Source of the DNA: Epulopiscium sp. Nele67-Bin004
GTDB taxonomy: Bacteria; Bacillota_A; Clostridia; Lachnospirales; Cellulosilyticaceae
Direction of reading: 5' to 3'
Assembly: GCA_002007315.1 (NCBI GenBank)
Contig: LNZQ01000184.1
Span: 1-10,025, forward strand
Length of the DNA: 10,025 nt
Below the pieces are notes generated by a model. That model did no database searches, was not told where the DNA came from, and saw nothing but the letters and a program-made list of their open reading frames with translations. Shown one piece after another: positions 1 through 7,180 of the stretch. Numbering within the stretch: the stretch's first letter is position 1; the number at the start of each line of letters is the position of its first letter. The position numbers and the translations under genes were made by a program.

Positions 1-87
1 TAGTCCCTACGGTTGGTTAGTATTATATTTGACAATATACGGACTTGGTTTTCGTCATGTATTTTACTTGTCAAAAATAGTCTATAC

Positions 88-117
88 GAAAAATCCCTTG
101 TCGTCAAGGCATTTTTC
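88..117. repeat. Near-perfect hairpin in the element end
   Basis: The arms GAAAAAT-C-CCTTG (88-100) and CAAGG-C-ATTTTTC (105-117) pair over 12 of 13 positions around a TCGT loop, with a single C-C mismatch. The A-run before the GC-rich top and the T-run after it would let it work as a bidirectional terminator. It could equally be one stem of the candidate omega-RNA. It lies 21 bases from the 139-161 hairpin. Confidence 0.6.
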
Positions 118-138
118 TAAAGTTAATAGGCAATTCAT

Positions 139-161
139 CCACTCCCCTAAAGGGATAGTGG
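139..161. repeat. Hairpin resembling an IS200/IS605 right-end stem
   Basis: The 5' arm CCACTCCCC and the 3' arm GGGATAGTGG pair as CCACT/AGTGG plus an inner CCC(C)/GGG(A) stem. There is a one-base bulge and a short TAAA loop. The imperfect, bulged form is typical of the subterminal hairpins recognised as single strands by the TnpA transposase of this family. It is the best-supported mark of a mobile element here. Confidence 0.6.
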
Positions 162-177
162 TTTTCTTGCTAAAAAT

Positions 178-459
178 CTATAAATTTATTGCTATTTTTA
201 TACTTCTTTCTTCTCTACCTTGTTCTATTCCTTGCTCTATTCCTTCTGCTCTACCTTTATTTAAGTTTTCTTCTTTAAATCGTTGCATTGAAGTACACAT
301 ACCTCCAACCTCCTTATCTAAATTTTCTAACTCCATTAATTCTGGTGTCCTTGTTATTGTACTAATAAAAGCTAACGTTTCGCCCCCTATACCTAACAAC
401 ACAAAATCTACACCATATGCTGCTTTTTTTATTATGTCTCTAGTTCGTGCTATCGACAT
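178..459 (-). pseudogene. Internally deleted remnant of an Rpn/PD-(D/E)XK-type putative transposase-nuclease
   Basis: The 93-codon frame looks like two ends of a longer protein joined together. Residues 5-24 (ARTRDIIKKAAYG, then VDFVLLGI) match the early segment that precedes GIENQ in large clostridial Rpn-type proteins. The stretch from about residue 27 resembles their C-terminal tail, with the short MCTSMQRF helix followed by the characteristic EGIEQG repeats. Roughly 150 residues of nuclease core, including the catalytic acid and lysine motifs, are missing between them. The frame stays open upstream of the ATG for several codons inside the 3' end of the neighbouring nucleotidyltransferase gene, and it stops right beside the putative IS200/IS605 end. 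A coupled small protein cannot be excluded, but no clear Shine-Dalgarno sequence supports one. The family call is from motif memory. Confidence 0.55.
220..243 (-). repeat. Two-unit 12-base tandem repeat coding for GIEQ
   Basis: Two units, GGAATAGAGCAA and GGAATAGAACAA, differ at one base and encode GIEQ-GIEQ. A third degenerate unit (GGTAGAGCAGAA) lies on the upstream side. Such tails expand and contract easily in Rpn-type proteins and help to recognise the remnant. Confidence 0.7.
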
Positions 460-1214
460 GTATCTAATATATAGCTCAAAAACAATTCATTTATCGGTTG
501 CCATGAATTTTTATCTGTCGTTTCTAACGCTTGAAGTTTGTTTTCTATTATAGCAAATTGTTCATATAAGTAATCATCTATTATTGATATTTTTTTGGCG
601 ATATCTTTCTCCAAACTTTGTTTTTTAATTTCAACTAGGCGTTGTGTTACCGACAACATATCCCCACTAAAATAATAGTTCATCATAGTTTCAAACTCCA
701 TTGGTGGCGGCTCGTTGTGCTCTAAAATCCAGTTGCATGCCAAAACTGCTCGTAATTGGTACAAATATTTTTTGTGTGTCACTTGCTCCCCCTCCATATA
801 TCGATGATATTGTTTTTTAGCCATACTTAAATAGTGATACAATACAGCTTTATTTATAGCACAGTTGTTTGCCACTTCTTTAAATCTCTCAAACTCAGCT
901 GTTGTTTTGTAAACTATGGGCGAACGACACCATTCAAGTAAAGTTGGATTTGACTTATATAGCAGTTCACATGCTTTTTTTATGTCCCACCCACAAATGT
1001 CAAACACGTCATCAAGCTGCCATTCTATAACATCTGACGTTTTATCAAGTCGCAAATAATATTCTAGTGGTCTCACATATATAAATCTCACATCATAGTC
1101 ACTGTCTGGTGATGCAAACCCCCACGCACGGCTGCCAGACTCTATAGCAAATAATATTTTAACGTTATGTTGTTTTTCTATTTGTGATAACTTATGTTGA
1201 ATTTGGTCAGTCAT
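450..1214 (-). CDS. Predicted nucleotidyltransferase of the COG3541/YcgL family
   Basis: This 254-residue protein has the polymerase-beta nucleotidyltransferase signature near its N-terminus: GSRAWG at residues 27-32, followed by SPDSDYDVRF, whose D39 and D41 are the likely metal-binding pair. The rest is alpha-helical. The family is cytoplasmic, and its substrate is not established; some relatives (RlaP-like) are associated with RNA repair. I chose the ATG at 1214 because AAAGGAGAG lies just upstream. A longer frame back to 1274 would start inside the spoIVA terminator and has no ribosome site. The gene follows the spoIVA terminator and has its own candidate extended -10 promoter, so it is probably a separate unit. 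Its last codons overlap the start of the Rpn-like remnant by ten bases, and the C-terminus (SYILDTCR) may have been altered by that junction. Confidence 0.85.
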   Translation of the reverse strand: MTDQIQHKLSQIEKQHNVKILFAIESGSRAWGFASPDSDYDVRFIYVRPLEYYLRLDKTSDVIEWQLDDVFDICGWDIKKACELLYKSNPTLLEWCRSPIVYKTTAEFERFKEVANNCAINKAVLYHYLSMAKKQYHRYMEGEQVTHKKYLYQLRAVLACNWILEHNEPPPMEFETMMNYYFSGDMLSVTQRLVEIKKQSLEKDIAKKISIIDDYLYEQFAIIENKLQALETTDKNSWQPINELFLSYILDTCR

Positions 1215-1235
1215 ATAATCTCTCCTTTTTGGATA

Positions 1236-1244
1236 ATTATAGCA
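1236..1244 (-). promoter_or_regulatory. Extended -10 promoter for the nucleotidyltransferase gene
   Basis: Read on the minus strand the sequence is TGC-TATAAT, a perfect -10 with the TGN extension, 22 bases before the ATG at 1214. The -35 position falls in the T-run of the spoIVA terminator and has no good hexamer, as is usual for extended -10 promoters. The terminator and the promoter are therefore packed back to back. Confidence 0.6.
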
Positions 1245-1255
1245 TATTTTAACAT

Positions 1256-1296
1256 ACAAAAAAAGCAAGAACATATCAACCGATATATCCCTGCTT
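1256..1296 (-). terminator. Rho-independent terminator of spoIVA
   Basis: Arms at 1282-1296 and 1263-1277 pair over 15 positions, counting a few G-U pairs, around a four-base loop (GGTT in the transcript). A run of seven U residues follows. It begins seven bases after the spoIVA stop codon. It should separate spoIVA from the nucleotidyltransferase gene. Confidence 0.85.
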
Positions 1297-1302
1297 CTTT
1301 TA

Positions 1303-2784
1303 TTATATAATTATACAAATCAAGCCGCCAGTGCCCTCATTGATAATTTTTTGCAACGTTTCTTGTAACTTCTCTTGTGCATCTTCTGGCATTTTGTACA
1401 ACTTATTTTGTAAACCTTCATTAACGATGTCATAAAGTGAACGCCCAAAAATGTTAGACTCCCATACAGTGTGAGGATCTGCCTCAAATTCGCCTGTTAA
1501 GTAGTCAATCAAATCTTCACTTTGACGCTCTGTCCCAACAAGTGGTGACACTTCCGTTTGAATGTCAGCTCGTATAATATGATAACTTGGAGCACTCGCA
1601 CGAAGTTTAACCCCAAATCTATTTCCTTGCTTAACAATTTCAGGTTGTTCAAGCGTAAGTTCTTCTTTGCTTGGGTTAACTACACCGTAACCTTTACGTT
1701 TAACATCATCAAGAGCTTGAGCCACTTTGTCATACTCTTTTTTAGTTGCTGCAAGGTTTTTGATAAGCTCCATAAGTTCGTGGTCGCCATTGATTTCCAT
1801 TCCAGTTGTTTCAGATAAAATTTTGTAGAACAAATCTTCATCTGTCGTAACTTCAACTTTAATTGCACCTTCACCAAGTTGGATTTTATCCAAAAATACA
1901 TTTCTAACATGTTCAATGTCTTTAAATTTCTCCAAAGCATCTTTTACTTGCCTAATATTTTCAAGCGGGAAAATGTATTCTTTTATATAGTTAATCCAAT
2001 CTTGCTTAAACCAGTGATCGTTGTCTAAAGTTTCTGACCATTTTGGTAACATAAATTGAATTTCATTTAATGGAAACTCATATAACACACGTTCTAAAAT
2101 TTGATTTATATCTTCAATCTTCATTTGTGCAATATCCATAGGGATAACTGGCACATCATAAGCTTTAGATAATTCTTGAGCTTCATCAATTATATCAGCA
2201 TCAAAAGGTCGTTTTGTATTATAAACTACCACGAAAGGTTTACCAAGTTTTTTAAGTTCAGCTACAACTCTTTCCTCAGCTTCTAAGTAGCTATTTCTTG
2301 GAATGTTTGTTACGCTACCATCAGTAGTGATAACAACCCCAATCGTTGAATGGTCAGCAATTACTTTTTTAGTTCCGATTTCAGCAGCTTGCGTAAATGG
2401 GATTTCCTCGTTATACCAAGGAGTTTTTACCATTCTAGGTGTGTTGTCGCTATACATATAACCTTCTGCTTCTGGAATAACGTATCCAACACAGTCAATT
2501 AGTCTTGCATTAACTTCAAAGTCCCCACCAATAGTAATATTAACACCTTCGTTTGGAATAAACTTAGGTTCAGTTGTAGTAATCATGCTGCCACCGCCAC
2601 TTTGTGGCAATTCATCTTGAGCTCTTTCTTTGCTATATTCATTTTGAATATTAGGAATTACTAAAGCTTCCATAAACCTTTTAATGAACGTTGACTTCCC
2701 TGTTCTTACGGGTCCGACTACTCCTATGTATATATCACCTGCTGTCCTCTCGGAAATATCTCTATATATATCGTAGTGTTCCAT
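1303..2784 (-). CDS. spoIVA: Stage IV sporulation protein A, spore coat morphogenetic ATPase
   Basis: SpoIVA is made in the mother cell, hydrolyses ATP and polymerises on the forespore surface. There it forms the basement layer for the coat and is also needed for cortex formation. The 493-residue length fits the family (492 in Bacillus subtilis). The Walker A motif GPVRTGKST is at residues 24-32 with the lysine at 30, the threonine cluster ITTTEP is at 68-73, and the Walker B-like LIDCVGY is at 95-101. The C-terminus GGLICIII matches the conserved hydrophobic end used in polymerisation and membrane anchoring through SpoVM. The start at 2784 is preceded by AGAAGGAGG; an upstream in-frame start at 2832 lies inside the promoter region. 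The gene has its own terminator and candidate sigma-E promoters, as expected for mother-cell expression. No key residue is missing. Confidence 0.98.
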   Translation of the reverse strand: MEHYDIYRDISERTAGDIYIGVVGPVRTGKSTFIKRFMEALVIPNIQNEYSKERAQDELPQSGGGSMITTTEPKFIPNEGVNITIGGDFEVNARLIDCVGYVIPEAEGYMYSDNTPRMVKTPWYNEEIPFTQAAEIGTKKVIADHSTIGVVITTDGSVTNIPRNSYLEAEERVVAELKKLGKPFVVVYNTKRPFDADIIDEAQELSKAYDVPVIPMDIAQMKIEDINQILERVLYEFPLNEIQFMLPKWSETLDNDHWFKQDWINYIKEYIFPLENIRQVKDALEKFKDIEHVRNVFLDKIQLGEGAIKVEVTTDEDLFYKILSETTGMEINGDHELMELIKNLAATKKEYDKVAQALDDVKRKGYGVVNPSKEELTLEQPEIVKQGNRFGVKLRASAPSYHIIRADIQTEVSPLVGTERQSEDLIDYLTGEFEADPHTVWESNIFGRSLYDIVNEGLQNKLYKMPEDAQEKLQETLQKIINEGTGGLICIII

Positions 2785-2817
2785 CTCAAAACCTCCTTCT
2801 AAAGATTTTAAATTATA

Positions 2818-2845
2818 AATGTATGGGTACACTTTAAATATATGT
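2818..2845 (-). promoter_or_regulatory. Candidate sigma-E promoter of spoIVA
   Basis: On the minus strand a -35-like ACATATA (2839-2845) is separated by 13 bases from CATACATT (2818-2825). The latter is a full match to the sigma-E -10 consensus CATACAHT as I know it from Bacillus subtilis. Transcription would begin about 28 bases before the Shine-Dalgarno-ATG unit ends at 2784. A second, overlapping candidate lies just upstream: TCATATA (2858-2864), 13 bases, then CATATATT (2837-2844), which misses the -10 consensus at one position. Both fall in the 88-base gap after gpsA. Confidence 0.65.
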
Positions 2846-2872
2846 ACAAATAGGTGATATATGACACTTTTT

Positions 2873-3865
2873 TTAAATTTCTTCAGTTTTTTTATCTCGT
2901 AGCATTAAAGCAGTTATAGATTCTCTAACAGGCTCGTTCTCAAATAAGCTTTTATAAACAGCTTCTGTTATAGGCATATCTATATCATATTTCTTTTTTA
3001 GGGCATATGCTGCTCTCGTTGCTGGGACACCCTCAACAACCATATTAATCTTTTTTAAAGTTTCATCTAACGTGTTTCCTTGTGCGATAAGTTCGCCTGC
3101 ACGTCTATTTCTACTATGCCCACTTGTACATGTAACGATAAGGTCACCTATTCCAGATAGCCCACCCAAAGTTGCCATACTGCCACCCATCGCAACACCC
3201 AGTCTAGACATTTCAGCGATACCACGTGTTATAAGTGCTGCTTTTGTATTGTCACCGTAGCCTAAACCTTCAGCCGCACCAGCTGCAAGTGCAATAACAT
3301 TTTTTAGTGCACCACCAAGTTCAACGCCAACAGTGTCTTCTGTTGTATACACTCTAAAATATTTTGTCATAAATGTATCTTGTATTTTTAGTGCAGCGTC
3401 CATATTTTTCCCACTAACAGTAACAGTTGTTGGAACATGTCTTGCAACTTCTTCTGCGTGGCTTGGACCAGACAAAACAACTACATCGTTATCAACTTCA
3501 GTATTTATAACTTCTGACAGTCTAAGCAATGTTTCTTCTTCTATACCTTTTGAAACGTTTACGATAATAGTATTTTTTTCTACATAAGGCTTAATAAGCT
3601 GTGTCGTGCTACGTATTGCTTTTGATGGAACAGCAAACACTATTATATCTTTATCTTTAACAGCTTCTTCAATGTTAGATGTTATCTCAATATCTGGGGG
3701 AATTTTTTTTCCTGGCAAACACACTCTGTTTTCCCTATGCAAACTCAAGTCGTCCGCCTCCGATTCAGTATGACACCAAAAAGTCACTTTATTATCTTTC
3801 TCATTAAGTAGTAGTCCTAATGCAAGCCCCCAGCTTCCTGCACCTAATACGCTAATTTTATTCAT
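2873..3865 (-). CDS. gpsA: Glycerol-3-phosphate dehydrogenase [NAD(P)+]
   Basis: GpsA reduces dihydroxyacetone phosphate to sn-glycerol 3-phosphate in the cytoplasm, supplying the backbone for phospholipids. The 330-residue protein has the usual length. The dinucleotide-binding motif GAGSWG is at residues 8-13, the conserved SKGIE lysine at 106, and the catalytic lysine at 188 in GGALKN. GDNTKAALITRG follows at about 204-215 and GIGDL at 238-242, with D241. The ATG at 3865 is preceded by GCGAGGAGAG. It sits 21 bases after plsY, whose acyltransferase uses its product, so the two form a functional pair. No hairpin-plus-T-run terminator is visible after its stop, so readthrough into spoIVA is possible. 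Confidence 0.98.
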   Translation of the reverse strand: MNKISVLGAGSWGLALGLLLNEKDNKVTFWCHTESEADDLSLHRENRVCLPGKKIPPDIEITSNIEEAVKDKDIIVFAVPSKAIRSTTQLIKPYVEKNTIIVNVSKGIEEETLLRLSEVINTEVDNDVVVLSGPSHAEEVARHVPTTVTVSGKNMDAALKIQDTFMTKYFRVYTTEDTVGVELGGALKNVIALAAGAAEGLGYGDNTKAALITRGIAEMSRLGVAMGGSMATLGGLSGIGDLIVTCTSGHSRNRRAGELIAQGNTLDETLKKINMVVEGVPATRAAYALKKKYDIDMPITEAVYKSLFENEPVRESITALMLRDKKTEEI

Positions 3866-3886
3866 GGTATCTCTCCTCGCTTTTTA

Positions 3887-4498
3887 TTATTGTTCTTTTT
3901 TCTGACCTAGTCTAGATTCTGTACCTTCAATAATTCGTTTTATGTTGCTTCTGTGTCTAAAAATTGTTATAAAAGAAATTGTTGCACCAAGTATAACCGC
4001 CTCTGTAACTGATGGTTGATATCTATGAAATAAATATATAAAAACTGGAATAGATGCTGTAAGTAACATAGAACTTAAAGAAACTATTTTTGTTAAATAT
4101 ACGCTTATAAGAAATATTATACTTACAATTATCCCAATTCTAACATCAATAAAATATATACTCCCAACTGTTACTGCAATTCCTTTTCCGCCTTTAAATC
4201 CAAAAAACATCGGGTAACTATGCCCAATTATTGCTCCAATCGCAGCATATAGACCTGCAACTATGCTATCTTCTGGAAACAACATTCTTGAAACTACGAC
4301 AGCTATAATAGCTTTTAGTAAATCCCCTATGAACACGGTTAGGGCGGCTTTTTTTCCAAATACTCGCAATATATTCGTACTACCTGCATTTCCGCTACCG
4401 TGCTCTCTAATGTCAGTTCCTTGAAGTCTACTGTACACAATAGCTGTTTGTATTCCCCCTAGCAAATATCCTATTACTAACGCTATTATTCTAAACAT
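3887..4498 (-). CDS. plsY: Glycerol-3-phosphate acyltransferase (acyl-phosphate dependent)
   Basis: PlsY is an integral membrane enzyme that transfers an acyl chain from acyl-phosphate to position 1 of glycerol 3-phosphate, the first committed step of phosphatidic acid synthesis. At 203 residues it has the normal size, with about five hydrophobic segments. The three family loops are present: GSGNAGSTN at residues 34-42, GFKGGKG at 100-106, and a basic C-terminal RHRSNIKRI followed by EGTE at about 181-194. The start at 4498 lies one base after the der stop codon, with AAAGGAAG inside the end of der as the likely ribosome site, so translation is probably coupled to der. gpsA follows and makes its substrate. 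Confidence 0.97.
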   Translation of the reverse strand: MFRIIALVIGYLLGGIQTAIVYSRLQGTDIREHGSGNAGSTNILRVFGKKAALTVFIGDLLKAIIAVVVSRMLFPEDSIVAGLYAAIGAIIGHSYPMFFGFKGGKGIAVTVGSIYFIDVRIGIIVSIIFLISVYLTKIVSLSSMLLTASIPVFIYLFHRYQPSVTEAVILGATISFITIFRHRSNIKRIIEGTESRLGQKKEQ

Positions 4499-4499
4499 G

Positions 4500-5825
4500 T
4501 TATTCTTTGCTTCCTTTCTCCCTTACTATGAAATGAATTGGCGTCCCCTTAAATCCAAATGCCTCTCTCATTTGATTTTCTATATATCGTTGATATGAGA
4601 AGTGCATAAGTTGTTTGTCATTTACAAATAAAATAAATGTTGGTGGCTTTATACTAACTTGCGTCATATAAAAAATCTTTAGGGCTTTCCCCTTATCAGA
4701 TGGTGGCTGATTCATAGCCATAGCCTCATACAACACATCGTTTAGCACACCCGTACTTATTCGCATACATTGATTTTGCGAAATCATCTTAATCGTATCA
4801 AATAATTTAGTAACTCGTTGTCCCGTTTTTGCTGATATAAATGCACATGGAGCATATCTCATATATGCAAGTGTATTTGTTATTTCTTTTACATACTCGT
4901 TCATCGTCTTGTCGTTCTTTTCGATAGAGTCCCATTTGTTTACAGCAACTATACAACCTTTTCCCGCCTCATGTGCCATTCCTGCAATTTTTGTATCTTG
5001 CTCAGTTATTCCTTCGTTTACGTCAATCAAAATTAAAACTATATCAGCACGTTCAACTGCAGCTACTGTTCTTATTATACTATATTTCTCGATATCTTCC
5101 TTTACTTTTTTTCGCTTTCTAAGTCCTGCTGTATCTATAAGTGTATATTTTTGGTCATCTATTATAACATCTGTGTCAATCGAGTCACGTGTTGTTCCAG
5201 CAATATCACTAACTATAACTCGTTCTTCACCAAGCACTTTATTTACAAGCGAAGATTTTCCTACATTTGGCTTTCCTATAATTGCTACTTTTATAACGTC
5301 ATCTTCATCTTCTTCATCAAGGTCAGTTGGAAAATGTGCAACTATTTCATCAAGCATATCCCCAAAATTTAACATTTGTCCTGCAGACACTGGAATTGGG
5401 TCACCAAGACCTAGGCTATAAAATTCATATATGCCCATTTCGTATTTAGCCATGTCATCAACTTTGTTTACAACTAAAATAACTGGCTTGTGTGCACGAC
5501 GTAGCATATTTGCAACGTGCATGTCAGAATCTGTTACTCCCGTTTTAACGTCAACCAAAAGTACGATAACATCTGCTGACTCAATCGCAACCTCAGCTTG
5601 TCTTCTCATCTGGCTCAAAATAAAATCTGTGCTTTCTGGCTCAATACCGCCCGTATCAATCATCGTAAACTTATGCGTAAGCCACTCAACATCTGCATAA
5701 ATTCTATCTCTTGTTACCCCTGGCGTGTCATCTACTATCGAAATCCTTGCCTTTGCTAATCTATTAAATAATGTAGATTTCCCTACATTTGGTCTACCTA
5801 TTATTGCTACTATTGGCTTGCTCAT
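4500..5825 (-). CDS. der: Ribosome-associated double GTPase Der (EngA)
   Basis: Der is an essential GTPase that binds the large ribosomal subunit during assembly. The 441-residue protein has two tandem G domains. The first has the P-loop GRPNVGKST at residues 10-18, DTGG at about 57-60 and NKVD at 120-123. The second has GKPNVGKSS at 184-192, DTAG at about 231-234 and NKWD at 296-299. A very acidic linker (about 168-177) joins them, and a KH-like C-terminal domain ends near [12 protein letters not shown]. The start at 5825 follows GAGGAGAGG; a start seven codons earlier would put the ribosome site inside the frame. It begins inside the last 32 bases of the DUF512 gene, which implies translational coupling. 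Confidence 0.98.
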   Translation of the reverse strand: MSKPIVAIIGRPNVGKSTLFNRLAKARISIVDDTPGVTRDRIYADVEWLTHKFTMIDTGGIEPESTDFILSQMRRQAEVAIESADVIVLLVDVKTGVTDSDMHVANMLRRAHKPVILVVNKVDDMAKYEMGIYEFYSLGLGDPIPVSAGQMLNFGDMLDEIVAHFPTDLDEEDEDDVIKVAIIGKPNVGKSSLVNKVLGEERVIVSDIAGTTRDSIDTDVIIDDQKYTLIDTAGLRKRKKVKEDIEKYSIIRTVAAVERADIVLILIDVNEGITEQDTKIAGMAHEAGKGCIVAVNKWDSIEKNDKTMNEYVKEITNTLAYMRYAPCAFISAKTGQRVTKLFDTIKMISQNQCMRISTGVLNDVLYEAMAMNQPPSDKGKALKIFYMTQVSIKPPTFILFVNDKQLMHFSYQRYIENQMREAFGFKGTPIHFIVREKGSKE

Positions 5826-7170
5826 ATTGACCTCTCCTCTTGTCATTCGTTTGTTGTGTATTTGTTTTTGTTATTGCTTGTAACCACTTATCGCCGTCTG
5901 TTGAAACAATTTGTATTGTGCAACCTAATTGCTGTTCAACGTCCATCGTTGTATAATCGTCCAAAAATACAGGCTCACCACACTTTAACATATTTTCAGC
6001 TATTAATAAAGTTTTATTTTTTACGTTCTTATCTTTTAGATGTGCCACTATGTCCTGCCCTGTCAATAGCCCTGTTACTGTAACATTCTCTCCAAAAAAG
6101 TGGTTTGTTACTCCTTGAACATCTATCTCTATGTTGCAAAACTTTTCGCTTACTAACTGCGTGTTTTGTCTCATAAATTTTTCCGCAATTTTGCCTGTAA
6201 CACAAACATATTGTAACGATATATCATTTTGCTCATACTTTGATAGCTCATGTGTCAGTTCTGTTCTAAACTTTGTCAACATGCCAACCCCATTATCAAG
6301 AACTTGAAATCCCTCATATTCTTCATAGGTTAGGGCATCTTGGTCAGCTACAACATAAAATTCATCTGCTGCATAAACAAAGCGTGTATCCATCTTTTCA
6401 AAATAGTACTTTTGCCATCGCTTAACTATATCAATAACTACTTTTGCCGATGGTTTATCAAAGGACTCTAAGTACGGCAAATTTTCTCTAAATCTTGAAA
6501 TTCCAACAGGTACGATAGTTAGCGATAATATATCGGGTATAAACTCACTTAAATCTTTTATAGTTTTTTCGAGTATGTCGCCGTCATTTATGCCTTTGCA
6601 TAACACTATTTGCCCATTTATTTTTATACCCGACTTTACTAATCTTTCAATTTGTTCTAATATTTTGCCTGCATGTTTGTTGTGTAGGAGAGATTTTCGC
6701 ACATCTGCGTCAGTTGCATGTATTGAAATATTTATTGGTGACAATCTATATTTTATTAATCTCTCCATATCAAATTCAGACATATTTGTTAGTGTTATAT
6801 AGTTTCCATTTAAAAATGACAATCGCCAGTCGTCATCTTTAAAATATACTGTTTTCCTCATATTTGGGGGCAGTTGATCTATAAAACAAAACTTACATTT
6901 GTTTCGACATCGTATCAAATCGTCCATAAGCTCTGTTTCAAAAATAAGCCCCAAATCTTCGGGGATTTCTTTTTCAATTTCTAGTATCCAACGTGATTTA
7001 TTTGGTTTTTCAATTTCAACTTCAATAAATTCATCTGATAGCAAATATCTATAATCAAATACATCTACAATTTGTTGACCATTTATAGAAACCAACAAAT
7101 CACCTGCTTCAATTTCCATTTCTTCAGCTATACTGTACTCTTGAACCTCTATTATCTTGTGTTTTTTCAT
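5794..7170 (-). CDS. DUF512 protein with PDZ-like N-terminus and radical-SAM-like iron-sulfur motif
   Basis: This 458-residue cytoplasmic protein belongs to the DUF512 family found widely in Clostridia and cyanobacteria; its reaction is not known. Residues 1 to about 60 resemble a PDZ domain ([20 protein letters not shown]). Next comes CRNKCKFC at 88-95, a CX3CX2C cluster motif like that of radical SAM enzymes, followed by FIDQLP. The segments NGNYITLTN (121-129) and [10 protein letters not shown] (about 145-154) fit a radical-SAM barrel. The C-terminal half is the DUF512 domain itself and carries [14 protein letters not shown] near its end. The start at 7170 has only a weak ribosome site (AGAG, ten bases before), and it follows pgeF by ten bases, so coupling is likely. 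The last 11 codons overlap der and carry der's Shine-Dalgarno sequence. Confidence 0.93.
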   Translation of the reverse strand: MKKHKIIEVQEYSIAEEMEIEAGDLLVSINGQQIVDVFDYRYLLSDEFIEVEIEKPNKSRWILEIEKEIPEDLGLIFETELMDDLIRCRNKCKFCFIDQLPPNMRKTVYFKDDDWRLSFLNGNYITLTNMSEFDMERLIKYRLSPINISIHATDADVRKSLLHNKHAGKILEQIERLVKSGIKINGQIVLCKGINDGDILEKTIKDLSEFIPDILSLTIVPVGISRFRENLPYLESFDKPSAKVVIDIVKRWQKYYFEKMDTRFVYAADEFYVVADQDALTYEEYEGFQVLDNGVGMLTKFRTELTHELSKYEQNDISLQYVCVTGKIAEKFMRQNTQLVSEKFCNIEIDVQGVTNHFFGENVTVTGLLTGQDIVAHLKDKNVKNKTLLIAENMLKCGEPVFLDDYTTMDVEQQLGCTIQIVSTDGDKWLQAITKTNTQQTNDKRRGQYEQANSSNNR

Positions 7171-7180
7171 CTTTAATTCT

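Larger units (their letters stand above)
1..170 (+). ncRNA. Candidate omega-RNA (TnpB guide RNA scaffold) segment
   Basis: In TnpB-bearing IS200/IS605 elements the guide RNA scaffold is transcribed in the tnpB direction, covers the non-coding right end, and finishes with a hairpin directly before the flanking guide. The multi-stem region here, ending in the 139-161 hairpin and TTTTCTTGC, has that layout on the plus strand. If this is right, the guide would begin at about 171 and read into the decayed nuclease gene. The 5' part is cut off by the window edge. No transcript evidence is available from sequence alone. The alternative is a decayed element end with no active RNA. Confidence 0.3.
1..172 (+). 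mobile_element. Probable right end of an IS200/IS605-type (TnpB) element, partial at the left edge
   Basis: This non-coding stretch is dense in inverted repeats. A hairpin with arms CCACT(A)TCCC-like and GGG-AGTGG-like spans 139-161. On the plus strand it is framed by GGCAATTCAT before it and TTTTCTTGC after it, a layout I know from right ends of IS200/IS605 elements that carry tnpB. A second hairpin lies at 88-117, and short pairings at 2-6/41-45 and 24-29/34-39 add structure near the edge. The Rpn-like remnant coming from the other side meets a stop codon at 178-180, just outside the right-hand hairpin, as expected if the element landed in that gene. No tnpB or tnpA coding sequence is visible; tnpB would have to lie left of base 1. 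The boundary at about 172 is a guess. The family assignment rests on remembered architecture, not on an alignment. Confidence 0.45.

Noticed and set aside
220..255. The GIEQ-coding 12-base repeats as a CRISPR-like or regulatory repeat array
   Set aside because: There are two good units and one poor one, with no spacers, in frame with a protein tail that normally contains such repeats.
29..553. Plus-strand open frame of 174 codons at the left edge
   Set aside because: It runs antisense through the Rpn remnant and the structured element end. Its product is a serine/phenylalanine-rich string with no recognisable domain, and it has no ribosome site.
1680..1940. Second minus-strand frame inside spoIVA
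   Set aside because: It is an out-of-frame shadow; the SpoIVA frame is intact and conserved through the whole interval.
2826..2850. Inverted repeat GTACA/TGTAC in the spoIVA leader, considered as an operator or gpsA terminator
   Set aside because: It is only five base pairs with an 11-base loop and no T-run, and the bases are better explained by the sigma-E promoter boxes.
4909..5700. Several plus-strand open frames within der
   Set aside because: They are serine/isoleucine-rich shadows of a strongly conserved gene on the other strand.
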